Positions 17,824 through 25,872 of a DNA stretch of 64,000 bases are shown piece by piece. Location: positions 1-64,000 of the forward strand of contig CAMAQH010000019.1 of the NCBI GenBank assembly GCA_945860295.1. The letters run 5' to 3'. A program made the translations under genes and the position numbers. The notes under the pieces were generated by a model, which was not told the DNA's origin, made no database searches, and saw nothing but the letters and a program-made list of their open reading frames with translations. The stretch is from Prosthecobacter debontii (lineage in GTDB: Bacteria; Verrucomicrobiota; Verrucomicrobiia; Verrucomicrobiales; Verrucomicrobiaceae). Within the stretch, counting starts at the first letter, position 1, and every line of letters begins with the position of its first letter.

Positions 17824-19179
17824 TTATTGGATCAAGCTCAGGGCGCGCTCAATGCGGATGCCAAGGGATTTTTCCAGGGACATGACCGCTTCCTGGTAGG
17901 CTAAAAGGGCGGATAGTCGGCTGATTTCCATCTGCTGTGATAGGTCCTTAAATTCATGCTGTATGCGTCTGCTTTTGATCAGGTCATCGACTCCCGTTGC
18001 AGCCATTTCAGAGTCATTCAGAGACTTTTTCATGTCGGACTGAATGGCATCCCTGTCTTTTTCGTGGCTGCCGAGCTGAGTTTCCAATGAACTGACGAGA
18101 TCCACAGCTTGCTTCACTTCAGTGCTTATGATTTGACGCTGCATCTCGATTTTGGTCTCCAAGGATTGGCTGGCGGCTTCATGGACTTGATGTTGTTTGT
18201 TAAATCCGACCCAATCCCAAAGCGGTATGGAGACACCGACTCGGGCAAACCATTCTTCGTTGTTATTTCTACGGCGTGTGTCGTCCGTATTGGTGTAACC
18301 AAGGTCGATAAAGGTCGTAGCGGGGATGCGTCGTGCTTTGACTTCTGAAAGTTGAGCGAGTGCCACTGCGAGTCGAGCCTGATCACTTAAAACATCCTGT
18401 CGATAGAGCATGGCGATGCTAGTCAGATACACGACGTCCAGTAAGTTAGGGGCAGTGATGCGGCGGGAACGAATGCTAGTATCGATGCGGCTGGGGTCCT
18501 CTAATCCGCAAAAGATGGCTAATTCATCACGCACAGCGGTGCTCTTGCTCTCCAGTTCACGGATGTCGGACAGCGTCTGATAGACCTTGGCCCGAGCGGC
18601 GGCGAGATCCAATCCGAGGCTAGGCACCTTTCTCTCTTCCAACCAGTCGCGGTGAGATTCAAAGCCAGCTTTTCGGCTTTTTTGAAGGTCTAGTTTTGAT
18701 CTCAGTATGGCTAATTCATAGAACAAGCTGCGCACTTTGCGGACGAGTTCGTCTTCTGCTGCATAATATTGGGCCTCCGCCAAAGTAACCTCAGCTGCGG
18801 CCCTTTGGATTCTGGCTTTACGTTCCCATGGATGCGGCACTGCAAAGCGAAAAAGCAAAGCTTTGCTGATGGCGTTATCCTCAGCATAGCTCAGCCTCAT
18901 TTCAGGATTGACGAGGTCATGCGCGGCACGTTTGAGGGCGATGGCCGTATCGGCTGTACCACGCAGCGCTTCTAAATCTGGACGTCTAGCGATGGCTAGA
19001 AGTGTGAGTTCTCGTTCCCCAAGTTTGCCTCTTTTGGGGATCATCGTGGCGATTGCCTTGGCCGATGGAATCGGTGTGCCTTGACGCTGACTCACCGCTC
19101 TGCTTGGGGCTGGGCTCTTCGGCTCCGCGGCAGAGATTGCGCTGTGGATCAGCAGAATAAGAGCTAGTCGGAGACGCAT
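17824..19179 (-). CDS. TolC-family outer-membrane efflux protein
   Basis: TolC-type proteins form trimeric channels spanning the outer membrane and periplasm. This 451-residue protein has a signal peptide (MRLRLALILLIHSAISAAEP) and the two internally related long-helix halves of the OEP family, with Ala/Gln/Leu-rich segments such as LTLLAIARRPDLEALRGTAD and ALAQLSEVKARRIPATTFID. Length fits the family. It is the last gene of a minus-strand operon, 14 bp after the HlyD-type gene. It is presumably the outer-membrane exit for whatever that adaptor serves. Confidence 0.87.
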   Translation of the reverse strand: MRLRLALILLIHSAISAAEPKSPAPSRAVSQRQGTPIPSAKAIATMIPKRGKLGERELTLLAIARRPDLEALRGTADTAIALKRAAHDLVNPEMRLSYAEDNAISKALLFRFAVPHPWERKARIQRAAAEVTLAEAQYYAAEDELVRKVRSLFYELAILRSKLDLQKSRKAGFESHRDWLEERKVPSLGLDLAAARAKVYQTLSDIRELESKSTAVRDELAIFCGLEDPSRIDTSIRSRRITAPNLLDVVYLTSIAMLYRQDVLSDQARLAVALAQLSEVKARRIPATTFIDLGYTNTDDTRRRNNNEEWFARVGVSIPLWDWVGFNKQHQVHEAASQSLETKIEMQRQIISTEVKQAVDLVSSLETQLGSHEKDRDAIQSDMKKSLNDSEMAATGVDDLIKSRRIQHEFKDLSQQMEISRLSALLAYQEAVMSLEKSLGIRIERALSLIQ

Positions 19180-19193
19180 GGACGATTTTACTT

Positions 19194-20291
19194 TTACAGG
19201 GCAGGTTCGTTGGCTGAGCTTGGGGATATCATTAAGCTGACTAACTCGCCGGGTCTCAGTTTGATATGGGGCGGCAAAGAAACATCAATTGGTAGGCCAA
19301 CCTCTGGCGTTGGGTTCGGATGCAGGGCGGGATTGAGGATTGGCTCAAAGTGCACGCCGACTCGGCTGATAATGGCGTTACCGATCAGGTGTTTTTTGGC
19401 ATGCGTGCGCACCTCGACCTTCTGGCCAATCGCGGGCTCCAGAGGAAATGGCTGACGCAAATATCCTGTGATGCTCTTAGGCTCTACGGCTGTGAGCTGG
19501 AGTAACGGCTCGCCGGCAAGGACATTTTCACCCATATTGCGAAGCACTAAGGTAATCATGCCGTCTATTGGCGCGCGGAGTTGAATAGCTTCTTGGCCGA
19601 TAGCTATTTTTTGGAATCGCTCCTCCACAAGAGTGATCTTTTTTTTCCAAGTCTTAAGGTTATCTTGAGTTGTGGGGTCCATGCTGTGGCGAAGTTCTTC
19701 GATTCGATTGCCAAGTGTGGCGACCAGAATTTGACGTTCGATGACTTCGGTATCGGCTGCCTCTTTGGCTAGCTGGGTTTCTTGCTGGTAGCGTCCAATG
19801 GCTGCTGGAGGCGTAGTCACGCCTTGGGTTATTTCCAGAGTAGCGGCGGCGCTTTTAGCGACTGAAGCGGCCTTCGAGAGATTGATTTTTTCGATCATCC
19901 AATCGAGCTGTAGCCTCTCAAAGTCCATGGTTTCACGAAGTTTTGCATCACTATTATCGGCCTCAATTCGAAGGAGATTAAGCTCGTTCTGCAATAGATC
20001 CAGAGACTGACGGGTATTCGTGGCACGCACTTCGGCGATCACGTCACCGGCTTTCACCATGGTTAATTGCTGTGAGTGTATGCGGATGACTTCAGCAGCC
20101 ACGGGACTGTTGATATTAAATTTTTGGGCCCTGACTTCTCCTACGAGCATGGCTGGAGAGATAGCCTCTTTCCAAAGCATGGCCGCCATGATGGCGCTCA
20201 TACCGAGAACTATGAGGGGCACGATTTTCGTCTGCATAAACTGCAGTTTTCGTGCTAGCGGGATCGGAATGGGTTGTTTGTTAGGCCTCAT
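19194..20291 (-). CDS. HlyD-family periplasmic adaptor (membrane fusion protein)
   Basis: The 365-residue protein has a single N-terminal membrane anchor (about residues 24-45, IVPLIVLGMSAIMAAMLW). A biotinyl-lipoyl-like half (VAAEVIRIHSQQLTMVKAGD), a helical hairpin at about 75-215 and the second lipoyl/beta-barrel half (IQLRAPIDGMITLV) follow. These are the parts of adaptors that bridge an inner-membrane pump to a TolC channel. Its start overlaps the stop of the DUF4956 gene by 4 bp and the TolC gene follows by 14 bp, so the three are translationally linked. No ABC or RND transporter gene is adjacent. Confidence 0.87.
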   Translation of the reverse strand: MRPNKQPIPIPLARKLQFMQTKIVPLIVLGMSAIMAAMLWKEAISPAMLVGEVRAQKFNINSPVAAEVIRIHSQQLTMVKAGDVIAEVRATNTRQSLDLLQNELNLLRIEADNSDAKLRETMDFERLQLDWMIEKINLSKAASVAKSAAATLEITQGVTTPPAAIGRYQQETQLAKEAADTEVIERQILVATLGNRIEELRHSMDPTTQDNLKTWKKKITLVEERFQKIAIGQEAIQLRAPIDGMITLVLRNMGENVLAGEPLLQLTAVEPKSITGYLRQPFPLEPAIGQKVEVRTHAKKHLIGNAIISRVGVHFEPILNPALHPNPTPEVGLPIDVSLPPHIKLRPGELVSLMISPSSANEPAL

Positions 20292-20971
20292 ACTTCGGTT
20301 TCATTCTCAGCAGCGATGGTGTGGATGCGCTCGACGCCTGATAGTTCACGTAGATCTTGAACCAGTTCTTCGAATCGGCTGGGGTCACGCATTAACAAGC
20401 GATATGATATATCAGTCCCGCCTGCCAGGGAACTGTGACGACTGGCCTGTAGGGCCGTTAGAGTGTGAATGGCTAATAAACTGGAAAGCTCAGGTAATTC
20501 GCTGATTGGGCGTTTCCAGCTCAGATTCAGGATATAGTCGTAACTCTGACGGGAGCCGAATGAGGTGAAATAAAGATACACAAATATAGCGCCGAGAACG
20601 ACGCATCCAATGATGGCAGTGGTGAATCGCTGTGTGCCTGCGGCCATACCCAAAACAATGGCTGCTAGAAGAAAACTCGTATCCAGAGTGTCTCTCAGAA
20701 CATTGCGGAAGCGCACAATGGCTAACACGGCCATGAGTCCAAATGCGGTGACAATGCTGTTGGATAAAATCATCAAAACAAAAGCGACGATCACGGGCAT
20801 AACGACCAGTGCTTTCACAAAGGAGCGCGAGTAGGAGAGTCCACTGTGAGTGCGCGTGTAGAGCCAAGCAATGCAGTGACCGCATAGAAAAGCGATGAGC
20901 AATGATAAAGAGACAATACGGTAATCGATCGGGGTCGCAGTGAGGTCGCCTTGGAAAATCTGGTCAAACAT
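20288..20971 (-). CDS. DUF4956 multi-pass membrane protein
   Basis: The 227-residue protein has an N-terminal half of about four membrane helices (roughly residues 20-40, 50-72, 75-92 and 100-138). Between them is the conserved-looking segment FGLMAVLAIVRFRNVLRDTLDTS. A cytoplasmic C-terminal half of about 80 residues ends in an ACT-like strand-helix-strand pattern (ISYRLLMRDP, then FEELVQDLRELSGVERIHTI). This matches the DUF4956 family, whose biochemical function is not established to my knowledge and which commonly sits beside VTC-domain genes. It lies between the VTC gene (86 bp upstream) and the HlyD gene (4-bp overlap). It is therefore the only candidate inner-membrane channel or pump in this operon. 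Confidence 0.82.
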   Translation of the reverse strand: MFDQIFQGDLTATPIDYRIVSLSLLIAFLCGHCIAWLYTRTHSGLSYSRSFVKALVVMPVIVAFVLMILSNSIVTAFGLMAVLAIVRFRNVLRDTLDTSFLLAAIVLGMAAGTQRFTTAIIGCVVLGAIFVYLYFTSFGSRQSYDYILNLSWKRPISELPELSSLLAIHTLTALQASRHSSLAGGTDISYRLLMRDPSRFEELVQDLRELSGVERIHTIAAENETEV

Positions 20972-21057
20972 GTCTTAGCTGAGGCGGTGGGATTTGATAA
21001 TCTGTTGAACCCACACTGTGAATTGTTTAAATGAGCGGGAATGGAGTCTTGCAGTAC

Positions 21058-21807
21058 TTATTGCGTATTTTCGGAATTTCTGACAGAGCTTCTTTGCCCA
21101 GCAAAATGTTGTTCACCGATCAATCGGATACCACCTGCATATTTCGGCCCACCTGTCTGCACAAGGTTAAACATTCGAATCAACTCTAATATCCAATTGG
21201 GAGCGCGGTTGGTGAATTTCAGCTCAATCACTGCATTGCGGCCAAAAACCAGCACAGGATTTACCATGGCCACAACCATGTTAAGATCAAAACAAGGTTC
21301 AGCGCATACTTCACGGTCAATGGTGACGCGCACGGCATTGTCATCCCGACTCTGCCAGGCCTCTCTGTAATATGATACCTTGGCCCTGGGACTGGCTGAG
21401 ATTTGGTGCATCATTTGGTAGAAGCCCGCATGACTGGGAAGGTCTTTGGTTTTTAATGAGCGGGTATCTCCAGCCAGGACATCCATCAAAGCGGCTTTCG
21501 AAACCGTGCAGCGGGTTTTTTGGATGATTTCTTTATGCCTGCGCTTGAGTTCTAGGAATGCAGGAGACTCTGGATTTTCGTCATAAAAGCGGATGCGTAA
21601 TTTGAAGCGGTTTCTATCTCCCTGTCTGAATGCGTGGTAAGTGTAAAGGTCGTCTGAGTCCAAGTAGATGCTGTGAATCCTGTAGGAGCAGTCTTTTGAT
21701 TGGGAGGCAAACTCGTCTAACGCCAAGTGGGATGAAATAAACGACCTAACTGCGTAAGTGATTGATTCTGGGACGATGTATTTTATCTCGTAGCGCTGCG
21801 CCTGCAT
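21058..21807 (-). CDS. VTC-domain polyphosphate polymerase-like protein
   Basis: The VTC domain is the catalytic tunnel domain of yeast Vtc4, which makes polyphosphate from ATP. The basic and acidic residues expected to line the tunnel are visible: RYEIKYIV, YRIHSIYLDSDD, NRFKLRIRFYDE, FLELKRR, VRVTIDRE and VIELKFTN. Catalytic competence is therefore plausible. The ATG at 21807 gives 249 residues and leads directly into RYEIKY; a TTG at 21849 would add 14 residues. No SPX domain or membrane anchor is fused to it. It heads a four-gene operon with DUF4956, HlyD and TolC genes. Confidence 0.82.
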   Translation of the reverse strand: MQAQRYEIKYIVPESITYAVRSFISSHLALDEFASQSKDCSYRIHSIYLDSDDLYTYHAFRQGDRNRFKLRIRFYDENPESPAFLELKRRHKEIIQKTRCTVSKAALMDVLAGDTRSLKTKDLPSHAGFYQMMHQISASPRAKVSYYREAWQSRDDNAVRVTIDREVCAEPCFDLNMVVAMVNPVLVFGRNAVIELKFTNRAPNWILELIRMFNLVQTGGPKYAGGIRLIGEQHFAGQRSSVRNSENTQ

Positions 21808-21955
21808 TCCTTCAATAATCAAGAAACTGGAATTCTGTAAAGAACTCAAATGGGGATTTGAATTTTGCAGATGGTAAATGTAAATAAATTTAGTCAGTGA
21901 GATGCTACGAATATTTGGACCAAAAGGAAAGTTAGTTGGCGAGGGCTAGGTCGGC

Positions 21956-22099
21956 CTAAAAAGAAGCGGGAGATTGATACGAGAGCGAGGAGTGCAGGCA
22001 CTGCGTGTTGTAGTAGGAATTGATATAAGCAAAGTGTGCCCATTCTTCTAAATCCGATGATATGCGCGGTCCACACTCCATTTTTCCACAAAAGAAGAA
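21956..22099 (-). pseudogene. IS3-family transposase C-terminal remnant
   Basis: On the minus strand a short frame reads RFFFCGKMEC, then FAYINSYYNTQCLHSSLSYQ and SPASF. This matches the end of IS3-type OrfB proteins, which typically read ESFF..LK.EC, then F.YI..YYN..R.HS.LGY.SP..F. The catalytic Asp residues are absent and flanking frames are broken, so it is an old fragment. It lies between the murG end and the VTC operon. The rest of the gap (to 22411) shows nothing else I can name. Confidence 0.6.
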
Positions 22100-22411
22100 A
22101 CGCTGCCGGACGGCCAAAAGGGCTCGAGGGGAAGCCGATGTTTCCGATCTTCCGCGCAAAAATTATCCGGCGCTGCCTGGAGAAGCTGTATAACATGCTT
22201 TGCGTTGGCGAGGTGATGGAGCTGGTGCAGCAATGCGGTAACGACCCTTGACACACCTTTTGCCGATCTCAGTGACGAAGCTCTCAGATTAAGATGAACG
22301 AGCTGATCACCGTACTGCTGCGCTGAATGACCATGAAGTCGAAAGCGTTTACGCATAAGTCGCTATTGAATACGTAGCGGACTGGGCATGATCAAGACTA
22401 CCTGCTAGTGG

Positions 22412-23524
22412 CTAAGAGCTGCCTTTGACGATGAGGTCAGCGATCTTTTCGGCGGCATTGCGCACGGCTAGTTTATTGGCCGCACGCTTCATGGCGTCGG
22501 ATTGCTTTGGATTCATGAGGATGCTGCGGACAGCATCGGCCAGAATCTCGGCGTTAATATCTTTCTCGATCAAGAGCTTGCCGGCACCCGCGCTGTCGAA
22601 AATCTCGGCATTACACGTCTGGTGATCTTCTGCGGCGAATGGATAGGGGACGAGCAGACTGGGGACGCCGAAGTAGGCTAGTTCAGCCATCGAGGATGCT
22701 CCGCTGCGGGCGATGGCGAGATCGGCAACGCGGTAAGCGAGATCCATGCGATGGCAAAAGGCCGCCACATGCTGTGGCAACAATGGGTGCTTAGCATAGA
22801 CGTCACGCACTTCTTCATAGTCGGTGGGTCCGGCGATGTGCAGGACTTGGATGCCCATTTTCTCAAACTGCTCCAGCGTCATGCCGACGACACGATTAAC
22901 GCCACGCGCGCCCTGGCTGCCACCCATAATGAGAAGTGTTTTCTTGGTCTTATCGAGCTTGAAGAACGCATGAGGATCTTCCTTCCCCGCCTGACGCATG
23001 ACGCTGCGAATCGGGGTGCCGACGACGCGGACGTCTGTGTGTTTTTCAAAGTGCGCTTTGCAAGCTTCAAGCCCACAAAGGACGATGTCGCTATAGCGAG
23101 CATTGAGTTTATTCGACTTACCTGGTATGGCGTTGCTCTCGTGAATCAGGGTTCGGCACGTCTCCTGTCGGCCTGCATAAAGTGGTGCAAAGGAGGTGAA
23201 GCCACCCATGCCGAGCACGACATCGACTTTGTGGTCGCGGATGATTTTGCGGCATTGCTTCATGCCATTCCACAAGCCGGCAAGAAAGCCGATCATCTTC
23301 GGCGACCAGGGCCTCGGCATGGCCAGAAAGGGCATTTTTTCAAAGCGTAGTTGCTTGTGTCCAGAGGCAGCGATGGCATCAATTTTCTTCTCGCTGATAA
23401 GGATGGTCACATCATGACCAAGTGCGAAAAGAACCTCTCCGACGGCGATGCCAGGAAAAAGATGACCGCCAGTGCCGCCGCAGGCGATGAGCACATGGAT
23501 GGATTTTTTGGGTGCGGATTTCAC
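22412..23524 (-). CDS. murG: MurG, lipid I to lipid II GlcNAc transferase
   Basis: MurG adds GlcNAc to lipid I on the inner face of the membrane, giving lipid II for peptidoglycan. The 370-residue protein starts at GTG. It shows the N-terminal GGTGGHLFPGIAVGE loop, the EKKIDA segment, HESNAIPGKSNK, the second glycine loop MGGSQGARGVN, and the UDP-GlcNAc site RSGASSMAELAYFGVPSLLV. Length is normal. It follows ftsW by 5 bp and is the last recognisable gene of the dcw cluster here. Confidence 0.96.
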   Translation of the reverse strand: MKSAPKKSIHVLIACGGTGGHLFPGIAVGEVLFALGHDVTILISEKKIDAIAASGHKQLRFEKMPFLAMPRPWSPKMIGFLAGLWNGMKQCRKIIRDHKVDVVLGMGGFTSFAPLYAGRQETCRTLIHESNAIPGKSNKLNARYSDIVLCGLEACKAHFEKHTDVRVVGTPIRSVMRQAGKEDPHAFFKLDKTKKTLLIMGGSQGARGVNRVVGMTLEQFEKMGIQVLHIAGPTDYEEVRDVYAKHPLLPQHVAAFCHRMDLAYRVADLAIARSGASSMAELAYFGVPSLLVPYPFAAEDHQTCNAEIFDSAGAGKLLIEKDINAEILADAVRSILMNPKQSDAMKRAANKLAVRNAAEKIADLIVKGSS

Positions 23525-23529
23525 AGAAA

Positions 23530-24705
23530 TTAGAGCTGGGGTGTCCAGCGGCGTTTTCTACGGATGACAGGTAGCTGATCCCACGTCAGATGAACGCCCT
23601 GGCGATGAATATTGATCAGGATACCCACCACCACCATGGCGGCCAGCAGGCTTGATCCTCCGTAAGATACGAAGGGGAGTGGGAGGCCCTTGTTGGGGAG
23701 TAAAGCGGTTGTGACTCCCATATTCAATAACGCTTCCAGTGAGAGCAGAAAAGTGAGTCCAAAACCGAGTAGTTTGCCAAAGCGGTTCGGCGCGTATGAA
23801 CTGATGCACATACCCGCAAAGAGCAGGACGACAAAGGCGCCGACAGTGCCGAGAACGCCCCATAGGCCGAGTTCTTCTCCGACCATGGGAAAGATGAAAT
23901 CGGTGTGAGCTTCAGGTAGATAAGAGAGCTTCATACGCCCTTCTCCCAGGCCCCGCCCGCTCAATCCACCTGAGCCAAATGCCAGCCAAGAAACCCACTG
24001 CTGGAGGCCGATTCCATCTTTGTATTTCTCTAACTCAAAGACAGCCATGACTCGCTCGAAGCGGTTTGGCGCAAACATGATACCAGCCGCCAATGCAGCG
24101 ATGCCAGTTCCGCCAATGAATCCGAGGTAAAGGAAACGAGTTCCCGCCACAAACATGATGCCAGCACCAACAGCGGCCGCCACGGAGCCATTACCCAGAT
24201 CCACTTCTCCACCAATGAGAGCGACTATGCTTCCGAGAATAAGACCAGGCAGAAGTAATCCGTGCTTCAGAGTGCGCTCCAGCGCCTCATGCTTTGCGAA
24301 CCAACCGGCGAGGGCGATGATAAGGGCAATCTTTGCAAACTCAGATGGCTGCACACGCATGGTGCCAAAACCAATCCAGCGTGATGCCCCATTCACACGC
24401 GCGGCGATCAGCGGCTCATATCCCACCAGCTTTGCCAAATGATATTCATAACATAGTAACAGGCCCACTGAAGCAACACCGAAAAGATACCAACGCCAGT
24501 GGTTCCAGCGATTGTAGTCCACCAAGGCTGTGATGACACAAGCGGTGAGAGCAACGCCCAGCCACAGGGCCTGCTTCCACACGGTCACATAAGCCTCGCC
24601 ACCTCCATCAAGAGTAAAGAAGCTCGTGCTCGCCAACATCGTGATGCCCAGGCCGATGAGCAGGGCCACAGCCAGCAAAAGAAAGAGGACGGAGCGTTTA
24701 GCCAT
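23530..24705 (-). CDS. ftsW: FtsW, septal peptidoglycan glycosyltransferase (SEDS)
   Basis: FtsW is the SEDS-family polymerase of septal peptidoglycan, working with FtsI. The 391-residue protein has about ten membrane helices. Conserved SEDS features are QPSEFAKIALI in the middle loop region, EVDLGNGSVAAAV, GLGEGRMKLSYLPEAHTDFI with the essential Asp/His area, GEELGLWG, and the ending PFVSYGGSSLL. It lies between the LysM gene and murG. Its neighbour murG decides FtsW over RodA. Confidence 0.94.
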   Translation of the reverse strand: MAKRSVLFLLLAVALLIGLGITMLASTSFFTLDGGGEAYVTVWKQALWLGVALTACVITALVDYNRWNHWRWYLFGVASVGLLLCYEYHLAKLVGYEPLIAARVNGASRWIGFGTMRVQPSEFAKIALIIALAGWFAKHEALERTLKHGLLLPGLILGSIVALIGGEVDLGNGSVAAAVGAGIMFVAGTRFLYLGFIGGTGIAALAAGIMFAPNRFERVMAVFELEKYKDGIGLQQWVSWLAFGSGGLSGRGLGEGRMKLSYLPEAHTDFIFPMVGEELGLWGVLGTVGAFVVLLFAGMCISSYAPNRFGKLLGFGLTFLLSLEALLNMGVTTALLPNKGLPLPFVSYGGSSLLAAMVVVGILINIHRQGVHLTWDQLPVIRRKRRWTPQL

Positions 24706-24729
24706 GATGAGCGGTCCCGGTGAGTCAGC

Positions 24730-25839
24730 TTACTTCGCTGGTATGACAAGCTTCATGCCATCACGTAGCGCTTCAGGTTTGGAGATTTTATTGACGGCCT
24801 GGAGTGCTTTCACGGTAACACCATGGCGGGTGGCGATGCTGTAGAGCGTCTCATTTGGTTTCACTGTGTAGTTGTTTGCCGAGACTGCCTTTGCGGTCTT
24901 TTTCTTGGCAGGCGGTGTGTCGGCGATCTTTTTAGCAGCTGACTTATCAACTGCAGGCGGTGTGTAGCGCTTAACGGCGATTGCTTTCGGCACAGCGGGT
25001 TCTTCACGGCGCTCGATCTTTGGCTCTGGCTTTGCTTCAGGTAGCTGCTTGGCGATTGAGACGGCAGGCGGCAGTTCCTCGTTGATGAGAAGCATTTCTT
25101 TTTGCACCTCAGCCACAGCAGGCAGCCCAGTCGCTTCCTTGGTTAAAGTTGGCGGCGGCGAATCCTGAATCGAAGGTGCCACGATGACTGCTTCTGATCC
25201 TGGCGTCGCGGCCAACTCATTTTCAATAGTGGATTGAAACGAGAAGGTCTGCTCACCCGGAGCGGTGAGCGGAATCGCAGATTCAGCGGAGGCGATGCTT
25301 GCCGATGGGAGGACTGGCTGAACCAGTTCGCCATTGGCTCCTGCCACACTGATGGCCACCGCTTTGACCACGGGCTTTTTGGGATAACGAATGATGGAGT
25401 TCGCCTCTAACTGCGTGCCTTTATCGAGCATGTTCATCTTGATGAGCACCTCTTCCGTCACGCCGAGCTTCTTTGCGACGATGGAGATCGAGTCGCCCGA
25501 GCGCCACTCATAGGTCGAACAATCCTCGATAGGAATCTGTGCCTTTACGGCTGCCGCATTCAGCACAGGTGCAGGCAAGGCGCTCGCATTGACGGAAGAG
25601 GCCTCGTTACTCACCAGTGCGGTAATCTGTGCCTCTTCACCATTAAGCCAATCATAAATAATGATACCGCCAATGACAACGACGTGGATCAGCAGCATGA
25701 AGACAAACATGCGTGCCATGTTTGAATTTGGCTCATGCTGGTTCCACGCGGCTTCCTCATTGACCATGGCAACGCGGTGTTTGTGCTTCTCGCCCTCAAG
25801 AAGATTGAGGAGCAGTCTATCGTTCTTTTTTTTGCGCAT
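24730..25839 (-). CDS. membrane-anchored protein with two LysM domains (NlpD-like position)
   Basis: The 369-residue protein has a cytoplasmic basic N-terminus and one membrane helix around residues 45-65 (MFVFMLLIHVVVIGGIIIYD), so it is a bitopic protein with a periplasmic tail. The first LysM motif lies at about 105-152 (YEWRSGDSISIVAKKLGV). A Pro/Ala/Glu-rich linker follows, and a second LysM motif is at the C-terminus (YTVKPNETLYSIATRHGV). LysM binds the glycan strand. There is no M23 peptidase-like domain as in NlpD or EnvC, so direct amidase activation is not implied. Its place between murD and ftsW supports a division role. Confidence 0.85.
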   Translation of the reverse strand: MRKKKNDRLLLNLLEGEKHKHRVAMVNEEAAWNQHEPNSNMARMFVFMLLIHVVVIGGIIIYDWLNGEEAQITALVSNEASSVNASALPAPVLNAAAVKAQIPIEDCSTYEWRSGDSISIVAKKLGVTEEVLIKMNMLDKGTQLEANSIIRYPKKPVVKAVAISVAGANGELVQPVLPSASIASAESAIPLTAPGEQTFSFQSTIENELAATPGSEAVIVAPSIQDSPPPTLTKEATGLPAVAEVQKEMLLINEELPPAVSIAKQLPEAKPEPKIERREEPAVPKAIAVKRYTPPAVDKSAAKKIADTPPAKKKTAKAVSANNYTVKPNETLYSIATRHGVTVKALQAVNKISKPEALRDGMKLVIPAK

Positions 25840-25872
25840 GATGGTGTTTTAGTTTGTGGTTTGCTGTGTGAT

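Noticed and set aside
24730-25839. NlpD/EnvC-type amidase activator
   Set aside because: The protein has two LysM domains but no degenerate M23 domain, so only the genomic position resembles nlpD.
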